Shown: positions 17,401-26,172 of the stretch, one piece after another
Position numbering within the stretch: the stretch's first letter is position 1
How the letters are laid out: each line of letters starts with the position of its first letter
Source: Vanrija pseudolonga
Taxonomy: Eukaryota > Basidiomycota > Tremellomycetes > Trichosporonales > Trichosporonaceae
NCBI RefSeq assembly: GCF_020906515.1
Contig: NC_085854.1
Coordinates: forward strand, 992,001 to 1,056,000
Length of the DNA stretch: 64,000 bases
Direction of reading: 5' to 3'
Program-made: the position numbers and the translations under genes
Notes under the pieces: generated by a model
The model's input: only the letters and a program-made list of their open reading frames with translations
What the model was told of the DNA's origin: nothing
Databases searched by the model: none

Positions 17401-17757
17401 GGCAGCATACTGGCCCGTTAGGTGGTGCTTTGCAACCTTTACGCGACCTGTGTGATGGACGAGTAAGAGGAGGGGGACGAGCGTCAGTTACCATCACTGG
17501 GGTGAGATGGGGAGTGATGGACGATGCGCCATGATGGCCGTGCACCATACACACACACTCAAGTACCCACCTGATGATCCCTTGCCAATCGTGCGTCCCA
17601 TACGCCATTGACCGAGGATCTTCGCGTCGGGGTCGGTTTGACTACTACTCGTACCCGACGTGGCCGACATCCTGTTGCGGCTGTTTGCATCTCGGTTGCT
17701 GCTTGGGCCAGCTTCAGAGCGTCGTGATGCGGAAGGCCGTCTTTGAACGGCGGCCAT
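14427..17757 (-). CDS. Nim1/Hsl1/Gin4-family protein kinase with KA1-like C-terminus
   Basis: Three exons, 17571-17757, 17228-17447 and 14427-17166, give 1048 aa. The introns are 123 and 61 nt. The second donor is GTACGT at 17227, which restores NTDLYLIMEYVPGGELF. The catalytic domain (about residues 50-330) has the glycine loop IGKGSSGRVKV, lysine in AAVKIV (about K80), HRDLKPEN (about 184), DFGMA (about 204) and the T-loop TSCGSPHYASPE. This combination fits bud-neck checkpoint kinases of the Hsl1/Gin4/Kcc4 and Cdr1/Cdr2 group, which relieve Wee1/Swe1 inhibition and organise septins. A long Ser/Pro/Asn-rich linker with PPPPP runs follows. The last 200 residues, including IRVNSIDISEARDK, resemble the KA1 lipid-binding domain of these kinases. 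A Nif1/Dsf2-like gene, known in fission yeast as a Nim1 partner, lies in the same window at 59921. Confidence 0.92.
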
Positions 17758-19579
17758 GGTGACGGGCGGTGGGTGGGGAGGTGGGGAGAAGGAAGGGGGT
17801 GGTCGAGTCGGCGCGCGCGTCAAACTCTTGATGGGGTGGGTGAAAGGATGAGGATGTCGTTGGGCAACGTGTCGAGGCCCTCGGACAGATGCTGGGATGC
17901 AAGACAGGCCACTGTTACACGAGACGAATGGGTTGTTTGGTGTGTATTGAAGAGATCAAGCTAGCGCGCAATGTCCGGCGGAGCAAAGCAGCTTGGTAGT
18001 CGTAGGTCGTGCTCTCTCCGTGTGCTCGGCGGCGGCGGCGGCGGTAACTGCTGCGTGTGTCGAGAGTGGTGTGCAAATTGAGCAAGCAAGCAGGTGTAGG
18101 CTCGACTCGCACTTGCAGGTTCTGATGCTCGCTCGCACTGGTTGTTGAGGAAGGATGGGATAGGACAAGTTCGGAAAGGAGCAAGGCGAACACGAAGAGG
18201 GCTGGGTTGTGCAGGCGGGCTGGTTTGGTTGGTTGGGTTTGGCCGCCGTCAAGTCGCCTACATCCATCCCCAGTAGGACAGCCCAGGTAGCATCAGCAAG
18301 CAGCAACCAGCGGTCAGGAGGCAACTGGAAGCAAAGTGGGTGGGCTGGCCGTGTTACACCGCTGCTGGAGTGCTGCTGCTCCTGCTGCTGCCTTGCCTCC
18401 TGTCGTTGCCCACGGCAGTGTGTGTGCCCTGACACGACATCCCAACACACGGACGACGCGACTCACGGCCCCTGGCGCTACACCCAAAGTCAGGCGCGAG
18501 TGTCTGGTCGGCTGATTGGTGGGGGCACAAACGACGTCAGCTTTTGTTTGGAGACGCTGCAAGGGTCCTGGCAGCCTCGAGGGCAGAAAAGCGAAACCTA
18601 ACGGCATCGAGGCAGGGACGCACCACGACGCGCCACCGCCAATGGCCAAGGCATCACGCCCCAGGACGACCTATCCCCGGCAGAGTCATGCGCTCCAGGC
18701 TCTCGAGGAGGCCCTATGACCCTCTCGCAACGTCCCAACCCTCTGGGTGCCTTGCCTGCCCGCCCCCCCTTGCGCGTATCAGGGTCAAAAGCGACTGTCA
18801 ACCGCGAATGCTTTCTATATGCGTATTTGGGAAAAATCACAAGACCTTGTCTCGGTCGCTCCAGTGAACCTGCCTCCCTCCCCCCGCCGGCGCTCTCTTT
18901 TGCTTGGAGACGCGTTTCGAGGCTGAATCACGCACACTGTCACATCCATTCTGTACATGCAATGTAGGTTGCAAGGTCTGCCGTACAAGACGGCCATGCT
19001 CGTCCCCTTTTACGCAATGTAACTGAGTCTATGGGAACAGGTTAGACTGTTGCTAGATGGACAAGTCGAGACCGCCATGACTACGACGACGACAACCACT
19101 AGCTTGCTTGGCTTGAAGGCAGTTCCAAACACTCTATCCAGTCGCCACATGCACCCAAGCACACACGCACTCCTGGCCCCCCTTCCCCTCCTGCGGAAAC
19201 TTGACAGGCGAGGGGCGGAGTAAACAGCGCCTGGTGAACCAAAACCCAAACAGAATACCTTTGTGACCCTTTCATCTCCACAATTCTATGGCTTACCCCT
19301 AAATGATTTTGTTCCCAAGTTGCGGCCCGCTGCCGGAGGGATGCCGGGGCGGATGGGGGTGGGCCAGGTGGAGCGACCCGCAGCACCGCGCGGTGTTCAA
19401 ACACCAGGCGCCCGTCATCCGCCTAACCAAACTCCAACGGCGAGGCACAGGTGGGCTGGAGTGCGCGATCTGCGCCACCATCAAGTGTTGTGCTCTCTCT
19501 ATTGTTGTGTGACATTGGCGTAGCCCAACATGGCGACTGGGCGGTCGTTAGTGTGGCGTAAACATGCGTTGGAGCGAGG
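17758..19579. other. Long upstream region of the kinase gene
   Basis: About 1.8 kb with no supported gene. The first part upstream of 17757 is CT-rich on the coding strand, as in a leader. CTGCTG and GGCGGC runs occur near 18030 and 18365. Open frames here are short, overlap each other and lack homology. Confidence 0.5.
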
Positions 19580-20996
19580 CTAGTCAGCCACCGGGGTGTG
19601 CGAGGGAGAAAGCGGGGAGGCTGGAGCTTGATCGTGTGCTGCTCCATCTTGCGGAGCAGCAGCCTCGGCGTCGGTGTCGGCGCCGGCGGTGTGCACCGAC
19701 TTCTTAGCCACAGTCTGTGCATCGTCGTGGTCTGCGCCTCCGCCTCTCTTCTGGCCGTGCTGATGGCCTGGCTCCCCACGACTCGTCACCATGTATTCCA
19801 TGTGTTCCATCTGCCTTGGCCGCTCACCTCCGTGCCGTCAAGTCACCAAATCTCCCCCGACGGCACCTCGAAACCTTAGGACCCCAAAGCCAGGGCGTTG
19901 CCGGACGCAACACAACATCGCGACGCGTCCACCTCGGCGTCTCGACGTCACCCGCTGCTGCCGCCGCCGCCACCGGTACCGGTGCTCGCCAAAGAAGAGG
20001 ACCGAAGGTGCCTCCGGCCACCACAGCCCCTGGAACGAGCGCCAAGGCGTCCGGGCCCTGATCAAGCACCGAGCTCGTCTTTCCACTCGCGATGCAGATA
20101 TGCAGCGTAACACTTGCACGTGGCCGCCAGTACCAAGAATCCAAGGACACAGCGTCACAGGGGATGGAGGGCGGCCAAGAACAAAAGTTATCAGGCGCGA
20201 CCAAGCCATGCACTGCATCGTCGTCTGCGGCGTTGCCTGCGGGCCCCGGAACGCGTCCCGACACGCGATAGACGCAGAACGAGATCAAGGAGAATCTTCG
20301 GCGTGCCGCCGCAGTTTGTCCTGTAGGTATCAAGGTGGGCTGGTGCGAACGAGCGACCGAGGCGGCGGCGAGGGAAGTTCTGTCGCTGTATCCGGCTCGG
20401 GGGTCGCTTCGTTGCGGTCCGGCCAGTTGCCGCTCGACAACGCAGTGCGGTTGTACGGCTGCAGACGGGGACCGGCAAGACGGGGCTGCACCCTCGGCAA
20501 GCACGGCATTCAACGCGAATGAATCATGGCGTGCAGCAAGTATGACTCACGCGTGGTGCAGAGCATTCACGCCGTCTATTCACCGCTGAGCCGAGCGCCG
20601 CAGCTCCATTCACCGAGAAGAATCGGACCGCGCCGCCGCAGCGACTTCTGGCGGCGAGGATCATGGGAACGGTGGCAGGGTGCGTGCACCACCCCTGATA
20701 TGTGTACCCCATTCGCTTGCCTGGGTGCGATCAGTCAGCGAGCGCACGCCGCCCCTACGCATGCGCCATCATTCGCTAGCCTGGACAGCCACGATGCAGG
20801 ACACTGGAATAGGCGACCGCGATGGATCCGGGGGATATTGCATGCTTACTTTGACGAGCGTGACGCTAGAGTGAGCGACAGAGCGACGGAGTGAGTGACA
20901 GAGTTACAGTGGAGCGACGCCGGCGGGAATCGACGTGGCTGATTTTCATTGCGGATTTCTGTTCCACTTACCTTGATCGACGGCGAAGAGTGACAT
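19580..20996 (-). CDS. Possible multi-exon gene of unknown function (structure unresolved)
   Basis: The coding-like signal is on the minus strand. At 20996 an ATG opens MSLFAVDQ, followed at once by a strong donor GTAAGT. At 19580 a frame ends in a hydrophilic tail, AGADTDAEAAAPQDGAAHD...PSHTPVAD, with a codon pattern like neighbouring genes. Between them a 230-codon open frame (19824-20513) exists, but its third-position bias is weaker, and I could not join the pieces with credible splice sites. I do not recognise any domain. Both ends may belong to one gene, to two genes, or be chance. Confidence 0.22.
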
Positions 20997-21075
20997 CGTG
21001 ACAAAGTCCCTACAGGCTCAGTGTGACCGCCGCCGCCCCGCCTCCGCCGGGGGCGAGGGCGTGCTGGCGCTGCTT

Positions 21076-21600
21076 CTACTTCCTGGCGCCATGCGAACGA
21101 ACGGGTAAGCATTCCAGGACCTTGCCGGTGCGGTGGTCGGTCGAGGGCGAGTCGAATGCAATGGTGTCACCTGGCGAATGTGGCGAGGTACGGTACCAAT
21201 GTGGCGATCTGCCCAGTGAGTAACCTCCGAGCATGCTCATGTCGATCAGGCTGGTCTCGGCCTGTGACTCATTGTCGTGTCACTCTGGTAGACCAGACGT
21301 GTGTATGGAACACCTGTCCGCGCCGGTGGGTAGGGTGCAGTGGTGCGAGAGGCCCAAGCGGCGTTGGCGAGCAGCGTCGGTTGTATGTAAAGATGCGATT
21401 GACTTCTCACCTTTGTGCACTCACGCACCTCATCCGAGCAGTCTCCGACGAGCCGAGGAGAAGCGCGTAGACCACGAGCAATGTGGCACCGTTGTCAGTG
21501 CCACAGAAGCATTGCGCCCTCGGTGCCGATCCAGAGTGTGCCCACGCCGACGCCCATGTCGACACTCTCCTGCACAGCCAAAGGACGCCGTCGTCGGCCT
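21076..21600 (-). CDS. Possible small gene of unknown function, C-terminal exon best supported
   Basis: A frame ending in TAG at 21076-21078 reads GDTIAFDSPSTDHRTGKVLE and then a short basic tail, with good third-position GC bias. Upstream on the same strand, a segment near 21430-21480 encodes a hydrophobic run ATLLVVYALLLGSSETARMR ending at a GTGCGT donor. One reading is a small membrane protein with several exons, but intermediate exons are ambiguous and no start can be fixed. No family is recognised. Confidence 0.2.
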
Positions 21601-21660
21601 GATCTGACAAGTCCCTAATGAGACAACATCTTCTCTCAGCAACTACAACCTCACGACACG

Positions 21661-22078
21661 ATGCCGCCAGTCCGCCCACCCCCCTCGCCAAAGAGCAAGC
21701 CTTACAGCCCAAAGGCCAGCAGAACGCCGAAGCCCGGCCCCCGCCCCTCCCTCCGCGCGTCCGACTCGGCGCCGACCGACCTCGCACCGTCGGGGAAGCG
21801 CTGGACGGGGGAAGAGTACGTCGCGCTCTTCGACCACGTCGCGGTGCACGGCGCGGCCAAGTTTGAGGCCGCCGTCCCTGGCCGAACGAAGAACCAGTGC
21901 TATCAGGCGTTCAAGTGGGTCGCCCGGGCGGTTGGGGGGGAGCGGGGACGAAGGCTGACGAAGGACGTCCAGGTGCACTGTCGCGCCGATGTGCCGCGCC
22001 ATGCTGGCTGCCAAGGGGGAGGAGAAGGGCAAGGCGGCGGCCCAACCGGCCGGCAAGGTCGTCAAGGAGGAGGCGTAA
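21661..22078 (+). CDS. Small Myb/SANT-like protein, array copy 1
   Basis: Exons 21661-21914 and 21973-22078 (58-nt intron) give 119 aa. A Pro/Ser/Lys-rich N-terminus starts with MPPVRPPPSPK. The single Myb-like domain runs from WTGEEYVALFDHVAVHG to VPGRTKNQCYQAF. The spliced tail reads KCTVAPMCRAMLAAKGEEK and ends VVKEEA. A lone Myb/SANT repeat of about 50 residues normally binds DNA or histone tails. Here there is no other domain, so the role is unknown. The splice choice is supported by the same APxCRxxLAAK tail in copies 3, 4 and 5. The copy looks intact. Confidence 0.85.
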
Positions 22079-22464
22079 AGTGTAAGTGCCGGTGGTTAAC
22101 CCTCTGACGCGAGCCGTAGGGAGAGCCTCAGGCATACCACCCCACCAGCATCCGTTCTGCTCGTCATGTCTCTGTCCATCCTCGTCATACATTGTCACAC
22201 CACAGTCGCCTCGTCGACATCATCATACAGTGAGCTCCTCCTCTAGTGTTGACTAACGCTCAGATACCACCCCCGTGCTCCCCTCTGTCACGGCCGCATG
22301 GCTGAGGTCATGTCTTTCACAGCAGATCCGAGGCGCCTCGACGCCCTTGTGCCCATATCCCATGCGCATGCAAGTGTCCACGCCTCTGCGCGCCTGATGA
22401 GAAGGAATATCCCACGCTCAACTGGCAGGTCCGTGTCTCTCAACACCACACCCACGCACTCACA

Positions 22465-22806
22465 ATGCCGCCAACCCGCACCCCGCATCAGCACCCAGAC
22501 AAGAAGCCCTACCCCGCCGCGGCGGCCTCGGCCCCGCCCACCCACCAAGCCAAGTCCGAGCCCAAGGCCCGCGCGTGGACGGGCGACGAGTACGTCGCCC
22601 TCTTCACCTTCGTCGTGGAGCACGGGTGCAGCAAGACGTCCATCGGCGAGGCAGTGCCCGGGCGTACGGCGAACCAAAGCTATCTCGCGTTCAAGTGGGT
22701 CACTGTGTCGGCGCGGCGCTCGCTGACGCGGAGGAGGATCGTGCTGCCCAAGTGTCTTGCGGCGCCGTCGAAGGGCGGCGGGGAGAGGGTCAAGAGTGAG
22801 AAGTAG
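22465..22806 (+). CDS. Small Myb/SANT-like protein, array copy 2
   Basis: Exons 22465-22694 and 22734-22806 with a 39-nt intron (CTGAC branch, acceptor GCGGAG) give 100 aa. The domain reads WTGDEYVALFTFVVEHG and then VPGRTANQSYLAF. The tail differs from its neighbours: KRIVLPKCLAAPSKGGGERV, then KSEK. Because the intron length is a multiple of three and has no stop, an unspliced message would still encode a protein of 113 aa. The start MPPTRTPHQ follows the family leader CACTCACAATGCCGCC. Confidence 0.82.
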   Translation: MPPTRTPHQHPDKKPYPAAAASAPPTHQAKSEPKARAWTGDEYVALFTFVVEHGCSKTSIGEAVPGRTANQSYLAFKWVTVSARRSLTRRRIVLPKCLAAPSKGGGERVKSEK

Positions 22807-23045
22807 GGTGTCGCGGCGTCGTATGCCCTCTGCACGTCGGGGGTCGTGGTGGCGGTGATGACCTCTACATTGCAAGTCCCAGCGCCCTGCTCGTGCTCCT
22901 ATACCAATGCACACTTTCCAGACGCCCGTGAATCCTGTGCCCTGTATCAGCCCTCCAGAGCCAACAGCACAGGGGAACAATGACTCATGACTCCAAACCA
23001 ACTCTTGCCATCAGACTCTTCACGACCACCGCCACACTCACCACA

Positions 23046-23385
23046 ATGCCGCCGACCCGTCACCCCAGCTCCCCGTCTCTCGAGGTCGAGCCCTACGCGG
23101 CCCCCGCGGAGCCGTCACGCGCGAGCAAGACCCCCGCCACCACGGCAGGCAACAAGGACAAGCGCCCGTGGACGGCAGCCGAGTACCTCGCGCTCTTCGA
23201 GCACGTCACCAAGCACGGCGCGACGCGCTTCGAGGACGCGGTCCCCGGCCGTACCAGGAACCAGTGCTACAAGGCCTTCACGTGGGTGTCGATACAACAG
23301 AGGCTGGGCTGACGGGTGGGTGGGCAGGCAGACAGTTGGGCCTATTTGCCGCACGGCGCTCGCTGCGGCCAAGGGAGGCAAGTGA
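23046..23385 (+). CDS. Small Myb/SANT-like protein, array copy 3
   Basis: Exons 23046-23281 and 23328-23385 (46-nt intron) give 97 aa. The N-terminus MPPTRHPSSPSLEVEPYAAP is close to copy 4. The domain reads WTAAEYLALFEHVTKHG and VPGRTRNQCYKAF, and the tail TQTVGPICRTALAAAKGGK. Without splicing the frame stops within ten codons of the donor, so splicing is required for the shared tail. The chosen acceptor (GGTGGGCAG at 23327) keeps the CR-x-ALAA motif in frame. Confidence 0.84.
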
Positions 23386-23650
23386 GGAGGAGCAGGTCGA
23401 GAGCGAGTGGCGTCGTTGTTGTAGCTCTCCCCCTCTGCCGCCCGGCCTGGGCTTGTCGCGCCCCCGTGCGATCAGACCTCACCTCAGTGCTCATTTCAGT
23501 ACCCCAGTGCCGATGCACGTATCCAAAACCGACGAGACGCTGTACGCCCCGCACCCCCACACATCTTGACGTCTCGCGTAAGATGACACCATGTCAGCAT
23601 TTCTGAACCTCGTCGTTCTCCATCAACTGACAACCGCCACATTACTCACA

Positions 23651-24051
23651 ATGCCACCGACCCGTCCCCTCAGCTCCCCCTCGCTCGACATCAAGCCCTA
23701 CATCGTGCCGGAGGGCACCCGATCCCCGGCCCCAGAGAAGACGACCGACACGGCGGCGTCCAAGCGCGGCCGCGGCACCGCCTGGAGCGGACCCGAGTAC
23801 ATCGCGCTCTTCGACCACGCGATCAAGCACGGCGCAGGCACGTTCGACGGCGTCGTGCCCGGCCGCACCAAGAGCCAGTGCTACAAGACGATCATGTGCG
23901 TCCGAGTAAGCTCGAGGGTGGTCAGTCACTGACACACCATTGTAGGGCGACGGTGGCCCCCATGTGCCGCGCGGTGCTGGCTGCCAAGGGGGGTGAGAAG
24001 AAGAAGTGGTGCGTGTCGGTGTGTGTGGCGAGCCCAGCTGACACGATTTGA
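23651..24051 (+). CDS. Small Myb/SANT-like protein, array copy 4
   Basis: Exons 23651-23895 and 23946-24051 (50-nt intron) give 116 aa. The domain reads WSGPEYIALFDHAIKHG and VPGRTKSQCYKTI, and the tail MATVAPMCRAVLAAKGGEKK. An in-frame ATG at 23591 would add 20 residues; I prefer 23651 because MPPTRPLSSPSL matches copy 3. The last residues (after GGEKKK) have no counterpart in other copies. A second intron with donor GTGCGT at 24009 and acceptor at 24053 would rebuild a TGA directly after KKK, giving the tail length seen in the other copies (see findings). Confidence 0.8.
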
Positions 24052-24436
24052 AGACGGCTGGACGTCGCGCCGAGTGCCGCATCGACTATCGTGACCGAGA
24101 CCATTGCTCTACCTGCACCATGTCGCTGTATCCATCCCTGCACCCCCCTAGCCTACTGTACGGCGCAAGTAGTCACGGCCGGCGGCGACGGCTGATGCGA
24201 CAAGTGCCGCGTCGTGTCGTCAGACCTCGAGTCAGCGCCCCTCAGTACTTCATTATCGATGCACCCTCAAGTAACCGTGTGCAAAGCCGAGCCCTGTCGC
24301 CGTCTTCCACTTAGCTTCTAATGGCATCAGACGCTGCATCCCAGACCCGGCATCATCCTCTTCGGCCACAAAACCCACACCACCGCGGCTCACCACCCGC
24401 CTCCCCTCCCCTTCTCAACACACCCAGTCACGCACA

Positions 24437-24719
24437 ATGCCGCCCACCCGCCCGCACGACAAGCCCTCTGACCCCGCCCCCAGCGCCAAGCCCCGCGGGT
24501 GGACAAGCGACGAGTATCTCGCCCTCTTCGACCACGTCGCGCGCCACGGCCCAACGAGGCTCGAGGACGCGGTGCCGGGCCGGACCAAGAACCAGAGCTA
24601 CCAGGCGTTTGTGTGGGTCACGGGCTGCCTGGGGTGGGCTGACGTGCAGTAAGGTCGTCGCGCCGACTTGTCGCGCTGCGCTGGCTGCCAAGGGCGGCGG
24701 CAAGGTCAAGTCGGAGTAG
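24437..24719 (+). CDS. Small Myb/SANT-like protein, array copy 5
   Basis: Exons 24437-24612 and 24650-24719 (37-nt intron) give 81 aa, the shortest member. The linker between MPPTRPHDKP and the domain is reduced to about 18 residues. The domain reads WTSDEYLALFDHVARHG and VPGRTKNQSYQAF, and the tail VKVVAPTCRAALAAKGGGK then VKSE. Its unspliced frame stops at the intron end. Intact. Confidence 0.84.
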
Positions 24720-24979
24720 TAGGTGGTGCCACTTGCCACCACCACCGCTGGCGGCGCCACCTCCGTCCTGTCCCGCACCGCCGTCGATGGCACGTCCCGT
24801 CTTGAGATCGAGTCGATGGCCGTAGATGATGTTGTGCGTCATGTCGTCACACTCGACGCCCAGTAGTCGATGCACACAATCCACACGCCCCGTCCCTGCT
24901 GCGTCCATCTACCTCTCCTCATCAGTCTTCTCCTCTCTTCTCTTCACTGCTCAACAAACCACGACCAACGACCACAGCA

Positions 24980-25356
24980 ATGCCACCTAAGCGTCCCGTC
25001 CCCTCCTACGCCGTCGCCGACGACCTCGAACGCAAGCCCAACGAGGACGAGCTCGGCGCCACCTCCTCCCCACCGCCCACCAAGCGCCCCAAGGCCTCGC
25101 CCAAGCCCAAGTCGAGCTACGGCGGCGAGCAGAAGGGCGCATGGACCCCCGCCGAGCTCCTGCAGCTCTACCACCACGTCACGATGCACGGCAAGACGCG
25201 CTGGGAGAGCGCCGTGCCCGGCCGGAGCGCACAGCAGGCGCGCGAGACTTGGTGCGTGGGGGTTGGGGGCGGGGCGGGGCTGACGGTCGCAGGGGTAGGC
25301 GGCTGGATGGGATCCTCACCAAGGCTATCGCTGGGCTTGGGGGCAAGGCTGCATAG
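24980..25356 (+). CDS. Small Myb/SANT-like protein, array copy 6 (divergent)
   Basis: Exons 24980-25251 and 25293-25356 (41-nt intron) give 111 aa. The N-terminus is longer, with a basic stretch PTKRPKASPKPK that could be a nuclear localisation signal. The domain WTPAELLQLYHHVTMHG with TRWESAVPGRSAQQARETW keeps a Trp in helix 2 and a final Trp in helix 3, so it is closer to canonical Myb repeats than copies 1-5. The tail GRRLDGILTKAIAGLGGKAA lacks the APxCR motif. Confidence 0.82.
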
Positions 25357-25699
25357 GACTCGTAGGACGTAGCGGCAGTGCTGGTGGCTGGAGGCCGATG
25401 CATTGCTCTGCTCCGTACGAGTCGGTGGCGGCGAGTGGCACTCCGGCCGTGCGTGGCGCCGAATCTGCGCCACCATCCACGGCCGTCAGTCGCACATATC
25501 TGATGTGCTCGCACCAGACGGACAGGATGGCGCCGCAGACGGACGCAGGCTCGCCGTCGAGTTGTCGCCCGAGCCGAGCCCATCCACACACTGACGCCCT
25601 GCGGCCGACCCAGCACGCCCGCCCCCGACAATGTATCCACCCTCCCGCACCTCAGCACCCTTCTCACCCTCGCCCACTAACCACCACCTCACCACCACC

Positions 25700-26050
25700 A
25701 TGCCGCGCACCCCCTCGTTGGACGGCGAGATCAAGCCTTCTTCCAAGCCGTACGACCGCAAGCCCACACCCAAGATCCCCAAGGCCGAAGGCAAGCCCAA
25801 GCCCGAGCCCACGGCCGCGGCGCCCTCCGCGTGGACGCCCGCCGAGTGCCTCGCCCTCTTTGACCACGTCAAGCGCGTCGGCGAGCGCCAGTGGGAGGAC
25901 GCGGTGCCCGGCCGCAGTGGCCCGGTGTCGCGCAAGGCTTGGTGCGTACGTCGTCAGCTCGTCGCGCTGACGAGCAGGAAGAACCGCGTCGAGCCCTTCA
26001 TCCGCAAGGCGCTCGCGAGCAAGAACGGCGCCAGCACCGCCGACAAGTAG
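25700..26050 (+). CDS. Small Myb/SANT-like protein, array copy 7 (divergent)
   Basis: Exons 25700-25941 and 25978-26050 (36-nt intron) give 104 aa. An in-frame ATG at 25631 would add 23 residues; 25700 fits the family start (MPRTPSLDGEIKPSSKPY). The domain reads WTPAECLALFDHVKRVG, RQWEDAVPGRSGPVSRKAW, with the terminal Trp also present in copy 6. The tail KNRVEPFIRKALASKNGAS resembles that of copy 6. The stop is 122 bp from the end of the convergent ING gene. Confidence 0.82.
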   Translation: MPRTPSLDGEIKPSSKPYDRKPTPKIPKAEGKPKPEPTAAAPSAWTPAECLALFDHVKRVGERQWEDAVPGRSGPVSRKAWCVRRQLVALTSRKNRVEPFIRKALASKNGASTADK

Positions 26051-26172
26051 ACGTCTAGTGATGCATACAGTGTAATCGAACAGTACTTAATCGAACAGTC
26101 GAGCTCGTTGATGCGAGCGCCAAACAACAGTCCCCATGCCGGCCGGCGTGGCCAGCCAGCCTCGCAGCCAGC

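Larger units (their letters stand above)
21661..26050 (+). other. Tandem array of seven small Myb/SANT-like genes
   Basis: Seven same-strand genes start at 21661, 22465, 23046, 23651, 24437, 24980 and 25700 with 239-386 bp between them. Each has one intron at the same phase-2 position after the third Myb helix. Shared words are W(T/S)xxExxxLFxHxxxHG and VPGR(T/S)xxQ. Leaders end in CTCAC(A)ATGCC(G/A)CC in several copies. The sequences after copies 3 and 4 also share blocks (GATCAGACCTCACCTCAGTG against GTCAGACCTCGAGTCAGCG, both followed by CGATGCAC), so flanks were duplicated with the genes. The spacers (386, 385 and 343 bp for the largest) hold nothing else I can support. Confidence 0.9.
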
